From the NCBI GenBank assembly GCA_000620185.1, contig KK211086.1:593331-657330 (forward strand): 64,000 nucleotides of DNA, in the 5' to 3' direction. Source of the stretch: Geodermatophilaceae bacterium URHB0062. GTDB taxonomy: Bacteria; Actinomycetota; Actinomycetes; Mycobacteriales; Geodermatophilaceae. Positions 48,387 through 59,524 of the stretch are shown one piece after another (position 1 is the stretch's first letter; the number at the start of each line of letters is the position of its first letter). Under the pieces are notes generated by a model. That model worked only from the letters and a program-made list of their open reading frames with translations, was not told where the DNA came from and searched no databases. A program made the translations under genes and the position numbers.

Positions 48387-50528
48387 ATGCGCATCGCGGT
48401 CCTGGGGCCGCTGGAGGTCGAAACCGACAGCGGCGCACCGGTGGCCGTACTCGGGGCGACGGAGCGGCTGCTGCTCGCCGCCCTCGCCGACGCCGCCCCC
48501 CACCCGGTGAGCACGGATGCGCTCCTGGCCCTCCTGCCGGACGGCGAGGCGGACGCGGAGTCGTTGCGCACCCGTCTCGGGCAACTGCGCGGCGCCCTCC
48601 AGCCGGGCCTGCCGGAGCGCTCGAGCGGCCAGTTCGTCCTGCGCCGGGGGAGTGGATACGCCCTGGTCCTGGGGCGCAGCGACATCGACGCGCCGCGGTT
48701 CGAGGGTCTCGTGGCGCAGGGGCGCAGCGACCTCGCCGCGGGAGAGCCGGCGGAGGCGGTCCGCCTGCTCACCACGGCGCTGGGCCTGTGGCGGGGCCGG
48801 CCCTACGACGAGTGGCCGCACGCCGAGTTCGCCGAGGCCGCGCGGCGCCGCCTGGCCGCTGTCCACGACGAGGCGACGGCCCTGCTCGCCGACGCTCGCC
48901 GGCAGCAGGAGGACGCGGCACCTCGGCCGCGCCCCTTCGTGCCCGTGCCGTTGTACCGACCGCCCGTCGCGACACCCCCCGAGCCCGTCCGGCCCTCCCG
49001 GTCCCTGCCGTCCCGGTCCGTGCCCGAGCAGCGCTCGGCCGAGCGGCGCCCGGCCGAGCGGCGCCCCGTCGAGTCGTCCGCCGTCGAGAGCCCTGCGGAG
49101 CCGTCCTCCGTGCCCGACGCGGTCGACACGTCCCCCGAACCGGTCGAGCCACCGGCCCGGCCTCGACGGGCCGCGCTGGTCGCCGTCCTCGTCGCGGCGC
49201 TGGTGGTCGCCGGCGTCGCCGTCCGGGTCCAGTGGAACGACCGGGCCACCCCGTCGGCGGCGTCCGCGCCCACCGACATCGGCTCCGGACGCGCGCCCAC
49301 GATCGTGGACCGGCAGGACCCGGTCGACATCTCCCTGCTGCTGGCGATCGCGGCCGTGCGCGCCGACGCCAGCGTGGACAACCGGCGGCGGCTGCTCTCC
49401 GTCCTCGGGAACCTGGGACGGGCCGAGCACGTCGCCACCTTTCCCGGACTGCCGAACGACCCGGTCCTCTCCGGTGGGAAGGTGCTCACCTTCCGCAACG
49501 ACCGGACGCTCCTGGAGCTGATGCCGGGGCCCGTCCCGGAGGTCCGGGTGCTCCTGCCCGTCCCCGGTGAGTGGGGTGCCTGGCTGGTCACCGCCCCGTC
49601 GCCCACCGCCCCCGTGATCGTGGCGGCGGGGGAGAACCTGGACGGGCCGTGGCTGCGGACCATCTCCACCGTGGACGGCACCTCGCGTCTCGTCCTCGCC
49701 GGCGACCGGCTCGTGGGCCGCCCGGTCGACGCGGTGGTCACGCCGGACGGTCGCCGCGTGCTCGTGCTCGTGGCCGAGCGCAGCGACAGCGCCCGCTGGC
49801 GGGTGCTCGAGGTGGACCTCGAGCACGGGTCGGCCCGGGACACCGGCCTGCGGGGCGTCGTCCCGGCGGCGACGGACGCACTCGACGCCGACTTCTCCGA
49901 CGACGGACGGACCGTCGTCGTCTGGGACGTGACCCAGGCGGCACCCGCCGTCCTCGTCGACGTCGGCAGCGGGCGGCGGGCGGCCGTCACCGACCACCCC
50001 CGGCCCGCGGGCATCGCCGGGTACGTCGCGATGCCGAACGGGGCGCTCCAGCTGTGGGACGACGGCGCCGTGTCCCGGATCGACGGCGACGGCATCAACG
50101 TGCAGGACCTGATCTTCCACGTGGGCCAGGTCCGGGATGTGGTCGTGCCACCGAAAGGCGACTGGGCGGTGACCGCCGGCGACGTGGGGTGGGTGGTCCG
50201 CTGGGACGTCGACCCGGCGAGTGGCATCTGGCGCCATCCCGAGCGCATGAACGGGCACGGCGGCGCCGTCGTCGGCGTCGAGGCCGACCCCGACGGAGGG
50301 CGGCTCTACAGCGTGTCGCTCGACGACCGGGTGATCTCCTGGGACATGCGTGACCTGCCCGCCCTCGGGGGCATCCGGGAGGAGCGGGCGCGCCGATTCC
50401 CGTTCATGGACGCCGCGGACGAGCTCCAGGAGGCCTGCGCGGTGGTCGGGCGGGACCTGACGCAGGCGGAGTGGACCACCTACCTCCCCGGACGGGCGTA
50501 CCGGCCCACCTGCAGCGACCTGTCCTGA
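48387..50528 (+). CDS. Membrane-tethered SARP-like regulator with extracytoplasmic beta-propeller
   Basis: 713 residues from ATG 48387. Residues 1-95 form an OmpR-type winged helix of the SARP class (MRIAVLGPLEVETDSGAPVA, SLRTRLGQLRGALQPG). A short BTAD region follows (about 95-175, DIDAPRFEGLVAQGRSDLAA). Residues 180-255 are a disordered Pro/Arg/Glu-rich linker with repeated SAERRPAER words. One transmembrane helix (AALVAVLVAALVVAGVAV, about 262-279) separates these from about 420 residues of WD40/YncE-like repeats (SPDG-type turns, for example VTPDGRRVLVLV, FSDDGRTVVVWDV). The N-in topology puts the DNA-binding part in the cytoplasm and the propeller outside, as in CadC/ToxR-like one-component sensors. 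No ATPase domain is present, unlike AfsR. Target genes are unknown. Confidence 0.8.
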   Translation: MRIAVLGPLEVETDSGAPVAVLGATERLLLAALADAAPHPVSTDALLALLPDGEADAESLRTRLGQLRGALQPGLPERSSGQFVLRRGSGYALVLGRSDIDAPRFEGLVAQGRSDLAAGEPAEAVRLLTTALGLWRGRPYDEWPHAEFAEAARRRLAAVHDEATALLADARRQQEDAAPRPRPFVPVPLYRPPVATPPEPVRPSRSLPSRSVPEQRSAERRPAERRPVESSAVESPAEPSSVPDAVDTSPEPVEPPARPRRAALVAVLVAALVVAGVAVRVQWNDRATPSAASAPTDIGSGRAPTIVDRQDPVDISLLLAIAAVRADASVDNRRRLLSVLGNLGRAEHVATFPGLPNDPVLSGGKVLTFRNDRTLLELMPGPVPEVRVLLPVPGEWGAWLVTAPSPTAPVIVAAGENLDGPWLRTISTVDGTSRLVLAGDRLVGRPVDAVVTPDGRRVLVLVAERSDSARWRVLEVDLEHGSARDTGLRGVVPAATDALDADFSDDGRTVVVWDVTQAAPAVLVDVGSGRRAAVTDHPRPAGIAGYVAMPNGALQLWDDGAVSRIDGDGINVQDLIFHVGQVRDVVVPPKGDWAVTAGDVGWVVRWDVDPASGIWRHPERMNGHGGAVVGVEADPDGGRLYSVSLDDRVISWDMRDLPALGGIREERARRFPFMDAADELQEACAVVGRDLTQAEWTTYLPGRAYRPTCSDLS

Positions 50529-50655
50529 CCGCGACCGGGCGCATCGGGACGCCCTACCGGATCCGGATCGGGCATATCTTCCGCCGATGCGGATCGCGGT
50601 CATCGGACGGGTGACCGGGAGCGTTCGTCGGAGGGTGCTCCGGGGCCCACGAAAC

Positions 50656-50661
50656 TAGACT
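50656..50661 (+). promoter_or_regulatory. -10 box of the GCS2 ligase gene
   Basis: TAGACT ends six bases before GTG 50668. The TAG also ends a 23-codon frame that starts at ATG 50587. Confidence 0.55.
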
Positions 50662-50667
50662 TCCGAC

Positions 50668-51873
50668 GTGCAGATTCCCTTCGAGTCCTCCCAGCGCAGC
50701 AGCCTCGGCGTGGAGTGGGAACTCCAGCTGGTCGACCGGCAGACCCGCGAGCTCTCCGCCGGAGCCGTCGAGATCCTGGAGGAGATCCGGCCCGAGGGAG
50801 CCGAGGAGCATCCCAAGGCCAAGCACGAGCTCCTGCAGTCGACGATCGAGATCATCACCGGCATCTGCACCACGGTCTCGGAGGCCAAGGCCGACCTCGC
50901 CGGCACGCTCGCGGAGGTGGTCGCGGCCGCCGACCGGCACGACCTGGGCCTCCTGTGCGCGGGCACCCACCCGTTCACCGACTGGCAGACGCAGGAGATC
51001 TCGCCGAAGGAGCGGTACCTGGAGCTCGTCGAGCGCATGCAGTGGCTGGCCCGGCGGCTCCAGATCTTCGGCGTCCACGTGCACGTCGGCGTCCGGTCGC
51101 CGGACAAGGCGATCCCGATCGTCAACGCGCTGTGCCAGTACGTGCCGCACTTCCTCGCCCTGTCGGCGTCCTCCCCGTTCTGGGTCGGCTGCGACACCGG
51201 CCTGGCCTCGAGCCGGACCAAGGTCTTCGAGGGCATGCCGACCGCCGGGCTGCCCTACCAGCTCTCGGGCTGGGACGAGTTCGAGACCTACATGGAGACG
51301 CTGATCTCCACGAAGGCGATCGAGAGCGTCCGCGAGGTCTGGTGGGACATCCGCCCGCACCCGGGCTTCGGCACCGTCGAGCTGCGCATCTGCGACGGAC
51401 TGCCCACCCTCGACGAGATCGGCGCGGTGGCCGCGCTGTCGCAGTGCCTGGTGGAGCAGTTCGACGGCCAGCTCGACCGCGGCTACACCCTGCCCAGCCC
51501 GGTGAACTGGGTGATCCGGGAGAACAAGTGGCGGGCCGCCCGCTACGGCCTGGACGCGGACATCGTCGTCGACGAGAAGGGCACCGTCCGGCCGGTCCGG
51601 CAGGCGATCCTGGACCTCGTCGAGGACCTCATGCCGACGGCCAAGCGGCTCGACTGCGAGGCGGAGCTCGCCGACGTCGAGCGGGTGCTCTCGGTCGGCG
51701 CCTCCTACCAGCGTCAGCGCGCCGTCGCCCTGGCCAGCGGCGGGGACCTGAAGCCGGTCGTGGACAGCCTGCTGGCCGAGCTGCGGGACGGCCTGCCGGC
51801 CACCGGGCCGGCCGCCGGCCCGGCGGGACCGGTGCCGGGGCCCGCGGCGTGCGTGGGAGGGCCCGCGGCATGA
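50668..51873 (+). CDS. ybdK: Carboxylate-amine ligase, GCS2 family (YbdK-type glutamate-cysteine ligase)
   Basis: 401 residues from GTG 50668. It begins QIPFESSQRSSLGVEWELQL with the glutamate-binding GVEWELQLVD. HELLQSTIEIITGIC, GVHVHVGVRSPDKAI, and WWDIRPHPGFGTVELRICDG are hallmarks of the YbdK/GCS2 group. Members have weak gamma-glutamylcysteine ligase activity and may act on other amines. Actinobacteria without glutathione often keep one. The last 35 residues are an Ala/Gly/Pro-rich tail. The stop overlaps the amidohydrolase start (ATGA at 51870-51873). Confidence 0.88.
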   Translation: MQIPFESSQRSSLGVEWELQLVDRQTRELSAGAVEILEEIRPEGAEEHPKAKHELLQSTIEIITGICTTVSEAKADLAGTLAEVVAAADRHDLGLLCAGTHPFTDWQTQEISPKERYLELVERMQWLARRLQIFGVHVHVGVRSPDKAIPIVNALCQYVPHFLALSASSPFWVGCDTGLASSRTKVFEGMPTAGLPYQLSGWDEFETYMETLISTKAIESVREVWWDIRPHPGFGTVELRICDGLPTLDEIGAVAALSQCLVEQFDGQLDRGYTLPSPVNWVIRENKWRAARYGLDADIVVDEKGTVRPVRQAILDLVEDLMPTAKRLDCEAELADVERVLSVGASYQRQRAVALASGGDLKPVVDSLLAELRDGLPATGPAAGPAGPVPGPAACVGGPAA

Positions 51874-53183
51874 CTCCGGTCGTCGAGAAGCTCGGCGCCG
51901 AGGTCGACCGATGGGTCGCCGACAACGACGCTCAGCTGGTCGCCACCCGCCGCCATCTCCACGCGCATCCGGAGCTGGCCTTCGCCGAGTTCGAGACCAC
52001 CTCCTACCTCGAGCACCGGCTGCGGGAGGCCGGGCTCACGCCGCGGCGGCTGCCGACCGGGACCGGCATGGTGTGCGACGTCGGGTCCGGCGATCCGATC
52101 GTGGTGCTGCGGGCCGACATCGACGCCCTGCCCCTGGCCGACCTCAAGGACGTGCCCTACGCCTCCACGCGCGAGGGGCTCTGCCACGCGTGCGGGCATG
52201 ACGTCCACACGACGATCGCGCTCGGCGTCGCACTGTCCCTGGGCAGGCTCGACGGCCTGCCCGGCACGGTCCGGCTGGTGTTCCAGCCCGCGGAGGAGGT
52301 GATCCCGGGCGGGGCGTCGGAGGTGGTCGCCGCCGGCGTGCTGGAGGGCACCTCCCGAGCGTTCGCCCTGCACTGCGACCCCGGGGTGCCGGTCGGCACC
52401 ATCGGGCTGCGCACCGGGGCCATCACCGCCGCCTGCGACCGGATCGACGTCACGCTCACCGGGCCCGGCGGGCACACCGCCCGCCCCCAGCTGACCGTCG
52501 ACCTGGTCGACGCGCTCGGCCGGCTGATCACCGACGTGCCCGCGCTGCTCTCGCGGCAGGTGGACCCACGCTCGGGCATGTCGCTGGTGTGGGGCGCGGT
52601 CAGCGCGGGCGTCGCGGCCAACGCCATCCCGCAGCGGGGCAACCTGCGCGGCACGGTGCGCATGCTGGATCGGGAGGCCTGGAAGAAGGCCGAGGAACTC
52701 ATGCGCTCCCTCGTGGAACGCGTCGCGGCCACCACCGGCGCCGGCTGCGACGTCGACTACGTGCGGGGCCTGCCGCCCGTGGTCAACGACCCGCGCGCGG
52801 TGGCTCTCATGCGGGCCGCGGCGCTGGGGACCGTGAGCAGCGACCACGTCGTCCTGACGCCGCAGAGCATGGGCGGCGAGGACTTCGGCTGGTTCGCGGA
52901 GGTCGTGCCCATCGCGCTCGCCCGGCTCGGCACGCACGGGGGCGGGCCGCCGCTTGACCTGCACCGGGGCACCTTCGACGTCGACGAGCGGGCGATCGGG
53001 ATCGGCGTCCGCATGATGGCGCGCACCGCGCTGCATGCGCTGGAGGCCGACGCCGCTGCGCCCGCGACGGGCTCGGCCCCACCCGCCCGCACCCGGCGTC
53101 CCGCGCCCGGAGACACTTCTGCCCGACGAGCCGTCGACGAGAGGCGGGAACCGGACGATGAGGTCCAGCGACCAGCAGGCTGA
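51870..53183 (+). CDS. M20-family amidohydrolase (AmiB1-like)
   Basis: 437 residues. Metal-site motifs are RADIDALPL, LCHACGHDVHTTIALG (Cys/His, about 103-118), FQPAEEVIPGG (two Glu, about 141-151) and LHCDPGVPVG. A dimerisation lid lies at about 190-305, and MGGEDFGWF with LHRGTFDVDE complete the second half. Members hydrolyse N-acyl amino acids or related amides. Mycobacterial AmiA1/AmiB1 occupy the same place near punA and lpdA. The C-terminal 45 residues are Ala/Pro/Arg-rich and their codons overlap the mutA start by 26 bases. Confidence 0.88.
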   Translation: MTPVVEKLGAEVDRWVADNDAQLVATRRHLHAHPELAFAEFETTSYLEHRLREAGLTPRRLPTGTGMVCDVGSGDPIVVLRADIDALPLADLKDVPYASTREGLCHACGHDVHTTIALGVALSLGRLDGLPGTVRLVFQPAEEVIPGGASEVVAAGVLEGTSRAFALHCDPGVPVGTIGLRTGAITAACDRIDVTLTGPGGHTARPQLTVDLVDALGRLITDVPALLSRQVDPRSGMSLVWGAVSAGVAANAIPQRGNLRGTVRMLDREAWKKAEELMRSLVERVAATTGAGCDVDYVRGLPPVVNDPRAVALMRAAALGTVSSDHVVLTPQSMGGEDFGWFAEVVPIALARLGTHGGGPPLDLHRGTFDVDERAIGIGVRMMARTALHALEADAAAPATGSAPPARTRRPAPGDTSARRAVDERREPDDEVQRPAG

Positions 53184-55121
53184 CGCAGCCACACCCGAAG
53201 CCACCCCGGCGGGCGCCGACGCCGAGGTGCCGGCCGAGCACGAGGTCCCCGACGAGCTGGCGCTGGCCGGCGAGTTCCCGCGGGTCACCCGCGACGAGTG
53301 GCGCGACCTGGTGGCCGGCGTCCTGCGCAAGGCCGGCCGCGAGGAGCTGCCCGACCCGGTCGAGGAGGCGCTGGCCGCCACCGTCGCCACCGGCGTCCGC
53401 GTGGCACCGCTCTACACCGCCGAGGACGCCGGCGATCTGCCGTCGGCGGTCGGCGTGCCGGGCCTGACGCCGTTCGTCCGGGGCGCACGCGCGGGGACGG
53501 CGCCCGACCGCGGCGAGCCCGGCGGCTGGGACATCCGCCAGCGGCACGCGGACCCGGACGTCGCGCTGACCCGCGAGGCCGTCGCCGCCGACCTGGACAA
53601 CGGCGTCACCTCGCTCTGGCTGGTGCTCGGCGAGGGTGCGATCCCGGTCGAGTCGCTCGCCGACGTCCTCGCCGACGTCCTCCTCGACCTGGCGCCGGTG
53701 ACGGTCCAGGGTGGCACGGCGGCGGCGGAGGCCTTCCTGGCCTTGGTCGAGGGCCGGACCGACCTCGCGCCGGGCTGCTCCCTGGGCCTGGACCCGCTGG
53801 GCCTGCAGGCCGCGACGGGAGAGGAGCAGGACCTCTCCGGCCTGGCCGACCTCGCCCGCCGGGCCGCCGCCCACTCTGCTGGTCGACCCGACCCCGCCCT
53901 GCGCACCGTCGTCGTCGACGGCACGGTGTTCGCCGACGCCGGCGCCTCGGCGGTGGAGGAGCTCGGGTGCGCGCTGGCCGCAGGCACCGCGTACCTGCGG
54001 GCCCTGACCGAGGGCGGTCTGTCGGTCGACGACGCCTTCGCGCAACTGGAGTTCCGGTACAGCGCGAGCGCCGACCAGTTCACGGTCATCGCCGCCCTGC
54101 GCGCCGCGCGCCGGCTCTGGGACCGGGTCGGTGAGGTCAGCGGTGCCGCGCCCGGCGTGCGCGCCCAGCGGCAGCACGCCGTCACCTCGTCGGTGATGAC
54201 GACGCGGCGCGACCCGTGGGTGAACATGCTGCGGACGACGATCGCCTGCTTCGCCGCCGGTGTGGGCGGTGCGGACGTCGTCACCGTGCAGCCGTTCGAC
54301 GCGGCGCTCGGCCTGCCCGACTCCTTCTCCCGCCGGATCGCCCGCAACACGCAGAACCTGCTGCTCGAGGAGGGGCACCTCGGCCGGGTGCTCGATCCGG
54401 CGGGTGGCTCCTGGTACGTCGAGGCGCTCACGGAGTCGCTGGCCGAGGCGGCGTGGGCCTTGTTCACGGAGATCGAGCGGACCGGCGGGCTGGTGGCCGC
54501 CCTGGACTCGGGCCTGGTGCGCGACCGGATCGCCACTGCGTGGGACGAGCGCGCGACGCGGCTGTCCCACCGCACCGACGCGCTCACCGGCGTCAGCGAG
54601 TTCCCGAACCTCGCCGAGAAGCTGCCCGACCGCCGTCCCGCGGCTGCCGTGGCGGCCCCGGGCGGGCTGCCACGCGTGCGCGCCGCCCAGGAGTTCGAAT
54701 CGCTGCGCGATGCGGCGGACGCCGCGCCGCAGCGGCCCCGCGTCTACCTGGCCACCATCGGGCCGGCCGCCCGGCACACGGCCCGGGCGACGTTCGCGGG
54801 CAACCTCTTCCAGGCCGGTGGCCTCGAGACGCCGTCGGGAGACGGCGCCACCGGCTTCGCCGACGCCGGGACGACGGTCGCCTGCATCTGCGGTACCGAC
54901 AAGGACTACGCGGCCGACGCGGCCGGTCTGGTCGCGGCGCTGAAGGAGGCCGGTGCGAGCCAGGTGTGGCTGGCCGGCCGGCCCGATCTCGCCGTCGACG
55001 GTGTCGACGGGTACGTCTTCGCCGGCTGCGACGCGGTCGGCGTCCTCCGCACCGTGCACGACGAACTCGGCCTTCCGGCACCTTCGGCCACAAGTGCCGG
55101 ATCCGGGGATGGAGTGAAGCC

Positions 55122-55125
<4 letters not shown>
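53158..55125 (+). CDS. mutA: Methylmalonyl-CoA mutase small (non-catalytic) subunit
   Basis: 655 residues from ATG 53158, with GAGGCGGGA upstream. It follows the mutase TIM-barrel and a C-terminal Rossmann domain, but the latter lacks the DxHxxG cobalamin motif ([21 protein letters not shown] is present instead), as expected for the beta subunit. [21 protein letters not shown] and [20 protein letters not shown] are shared with MutB. It forms a heterodimer with MutB. The last codons lie in a 22-nt palindrome (55077-55098). It overlaps mutB by four bases. Confidence 0.93.
55077..55098. repeat. 22-nt palindrome in the mutA 3' end
   Basis: It has the plan GGCA-NNN-NYGGCCAN-NNN-TGCC shared with 685-706 and 57364-57385. 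Here the arms carry one mismatch, and the element is translated as part of the mutA C-terminus. Confidence 0.55.
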
Positions 55126-57359
<2,234 letters not shown>

Positions 57360-57363
57360 CCCC

Positions 57364-57385
57364 GGCACTCATGGCCAAGAGTGCC
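57364..57385. repeat. 22-nt palindrome between mutB and meaB
   Basis: Arms GGCACTC and GAGTGCC (7 bp, perfect) flank ATGGCCAA. It lies four bases after the mutB stop and 15 bases before the meaB start. It shares its plan with 685-706. Confidence 0.65.
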
Positions 57386-57399
57386 GCCGGGGGCGGGGC

Positions 57400-58389
57400 G
57401 TGAGGCGGGAGGTCGATCTACCTGCGCTCGTCGAGGGCGTCCGCGCCGGCGACCGGCGGGTGGTGGCACGGGCGATCACCCTGGTCGAGTCGCGGCGGGC
57501 CGACCATCGCGAGCGGGCGCAGGAACTGCTCGTCGAGCTGCTGCCGCACGCCGGGGGAGCGCGACGGATCGGCATCAGCGGCGTGCCGGGTGTGGGCAAG
57601 TCGACCTTCATCGACCAGCTCGGGGTGACCCTCACCGCCGCCGGCTCGAAGGTGGCGGTGCTGGCGGTCGACCCGTCGTCCGCGCGGTCGGGAGGCTCGA
57701 TCCTCGGTGACAAGACGCGGATGTCGCGGCTGGCGGTCGACCCGCACGCGTTCATCCGGCCCTCGCCCACCTCCGGGACGCTGGGCGGCGTGGCGCAGGC
57801 GACCCGCGAGTCGATGGTCGTCGTCGAGGCGGCCGGCTACGACGTCGTCCTGGTCGAGACCGTCGGCGTCGGCCAGTCGGAGGTCACCGTCGCCGAGATG
57901 GTCGACTCCTTCCTGTTCCTGACGCTGGCCCGCACCGGCGACCAGTTGCAGGGCATCAAGCGCGGCATCCTCGAGATCGCCGACGTCATCGCGGTCAACA
58001 AGGCCGACGGGCCCGCCGCGGCGGACGCCCGGACGGCGGCGCGCGACCTGTCGCAGGCGATCCGGCTGTTGCGCGGGCACGGTGAGAGCTGGGACGTGCC
58101 CGTGCTGACCTGCGCCGGGCTGACCGGCGAGGGCCTGGATCTGGTGTGGGCGAAGCTGGTCGAGCACCAGGAGCGGATGAAGGCGTCGGGGGAGTTCGAG
58201 GAGCGGCGGCGGTCGCAGCAGGTGCGCTGGACCTGGCAACTCGTCCGCGACGGTCTCGAGTCGGCGCTGCGGCACCACCCCGGCGTCCGTGCACTGGCGC
58301 CCGATCTCGAGAAGGCCGTGCTGGCGGGGGAGCTCACGCCGGCGCTCGCCGCCCGCCAGATCCGCGACACCTTCCTGGACGGGCGCTGA
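57400..58389 (+). CDS. meaB: Methylmalonyl-CoA mutase-associated GTPase (G-protein chaperone)
   Basis: 329 residues from GTG 57400. Walker A GISGVPGVGKSTF (about 62-74), DPSSARSGGSILGDKTRM, switch ETVGVGQSEVTVAEMVD and base motif NKADGP match the MeaB/ArgK family. It gates loading and release of adenosylcobalamin and protects MutB from inactivation. The C-terminal dimerisation arm ends TPALAARQIRDTFL. The upstream copy of palindromic element B begins seven bases after the stop. Confidence 0.95.
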   Translation: MRREVDLPALVEGVRAGDRRVVARAITLVESRRADHRERAQELLVELLPHAGGARRIGISGVPGVGKSTFIDQLGVTLTAAGSKVAVLAVDPSSARSGGSILGDKTRMSRLAVDPHAFIRPSPTSGTLGGVAQATRESMVVVEAAGYDVVLVETVGVGQSEVTVAEMVDSFLFLTLARTGDQLQGIKRGILEIADVIAVNKADGPAAADARTAARDLSQAIRLLRGHGESWDVPVLTCAGLTGEGLDLVWAKLVEHQERMKASGEFEERRRSQQVRWTWQLVRDGLESALRHHPGVRALAPDLEKAVLAGELTPALAARQIRDTFLDGR

Positions 58390-58395
58390 CCTCCG

Positions 58396-58453
58396 CGATC
58401 ATGGCGCCCTGACCACCTTTTCCCGCCTCCGAGCGGTCAGGCGTCCATGATCG
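58396..58453. repeat. 58-nt palindromic element B, upstream copy
   Basis: Arms 58396-58414 and 58435-58453 pair at 16 of 19 positions around a 20-nt loop, with outer ends CGATCATGG and CCATGATCG. An equal-length element with the same ends lies at 59448-59505. The two bracket the second AbiEi/DUF559 gene. Confidence 0.85.
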
Positions 58454-58537
58454 ACCGGATGTCCCCAGCCGATGCGGGCGTCCACAGATTGGCGTCAGGC
58501 CTGCCCGTGCCCCGGCCCGTTCAGCAGCGTCGGGTGC

Positions 58538-59464
58538 ATGCAGCCTTCTTTCGTCCGGACCGTCTCCCGGCAGGGCGGCGTCTTCACCCGCGACCAGGCG
58601 CTGGACCACGCTTCCGCAGCGGAGGTCCGCGCCCGGCTGCGCCGTGGGCAGTGGCGTCGAACCCCGTGGGCGGGGTTGTACGTGGACGGCGAAGTTGCGG
58701 ACGACGTCCCGACGCTGATCCGGGCGGCTTCGCTGTGGCTGGGCGGGGACCTCGTCGCCTGCCACACCACCGCGGCGCTGCTCTGGGGCTTCGACCTACG
58801 CGCGCCGGCTGTCATGGCCGGCCAGCCACTCCACTTCCTGGGGCCGGCCGAACTCGACAACCGGCGGGTGCAGGGCCTTCAGGTGCACTGTTCGCACCTC
58901 GGCACAGCGGACGCCGTCCAGCACAGAGGGGTCTGGTGCACGCCACCGGCACGCACCGCGTGCGATGTGGTGCGGATCGGAGCCGCCATCGACGGTCTCG
59001 CGACGCTGGATGCGGCGATCGCCAGCGGCACGTGCACGCTGGAGGGGCTCGCGACGGCCTGCGAGGAGCAGGTGGGTCTTCGCGGGGTGTCGCGCCTTCG
59101 CGACCTGATCCCGTTCGCTGACGGGCTGGCCGAGTCACCGATGGAATCGCGGATGCGATGGCGCTTCATCTCCGGCCGTCTACCGGCCCCCGAGGTGCAG
59201 ATCGAGGTGATCGCCGACGGTCGCCGTCATCGGCTGGACACCGGGTGGCGCGACCAGCGACTCGGCGCGGAGTTCGACGGGCTGGAGGCGCACATGACGC
59301 GGCAGCAGCTTGCTGCCGACCGGGACCGGCACAACTGGCTCGACGAGCACGACTGGCGACTGCTGCATTTCACCGCGGTCGACGTCTACCGCCGCTGGGA
59401 GCGGATGGTGGAGATGGTGCGGCGCCAATTACTGGCCCGTTCCCCGACGATCATGGTGCTGTGA
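58538..59464 (+). CDS. AbiEi-like winged-helix / DUF559 (Vsr-like nuclease fold) protein, locus B
   Basis: 308 residues from ATG 58538. It has the same architecture as 14714-15604: an N-terminal AbiEi-type winged helix (GGVFTRDQALDHASAAEVRA, WRRTPWAGLYVDG), a middle part with CHTTAALLWGF and PPARTACDVVRIG, and a C-terminal PD-(D/E)XK-like module (SPMESRMRWRFI, RLDTGWRDQRLGAEFDGLEAH, DRDRHNWLDEHDWRLLHFT). The motif is E-F-D-G here and E-Y-D-G in locus A. Nuclease activity is inferred. No toxin gene is adjacent. It lies between meaB and the converging cyclotransferase gene, bracketed by element B, with its stop codon inside the downstream copy. Confidence 0.75.
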   Translation: MQPSFVRTVSRQGGVFTRDQALDHASAAEVRARLRRGQWRRTPWAGLYVDGEVADDVPTLIRAASLWLGGDLVACHTTAALLWGFDLRAPAVMAGQPLHFLGPAELDNRRVQGLQVHCSHLGTADAVQHRGVWCTPPARTACDVVRIGAAIDGLATLDAAIASGTCTLEGLATACEEQVGLRGVSRLRDLIPFADGLAESPMESRMRWRFISGRLPAPEVQIEVIADGRRHRLDTGWRDQRLGAEFDGLEAHMTRQQLAADRDRHNWLDEHDWRLLHFTAVDVYRRWERMVEMVRRQLLARSPTIMVL

Positions 59465-59505
59465 CCACCCGAGGACCCACAATCGTGGTCACGGCTCCAT
59501 GATCG
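59448..59505. repeat. 58-nt palindromic element B, downstream copy
   Basis: Arms 59448-59468 and 59485-59505 pair at 19 of 21 positions around a 16-nt loop. The left arm encodes the last residues and stop codon (59462-59464) of the nuclease-like gene. Confidence 0.85.
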
Positions 59506-59524
59506 CCGGGGACAGGTGGCGGGG

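Noticed and set aside
47712-50603. 963-codon open frame antisense to the acetyltransferase and SARP-like genes
   Set aside because: Composition is Arg/Gly/Asp-rich and low-complexity. The plus-strand genes have domain motifs and a promoter.
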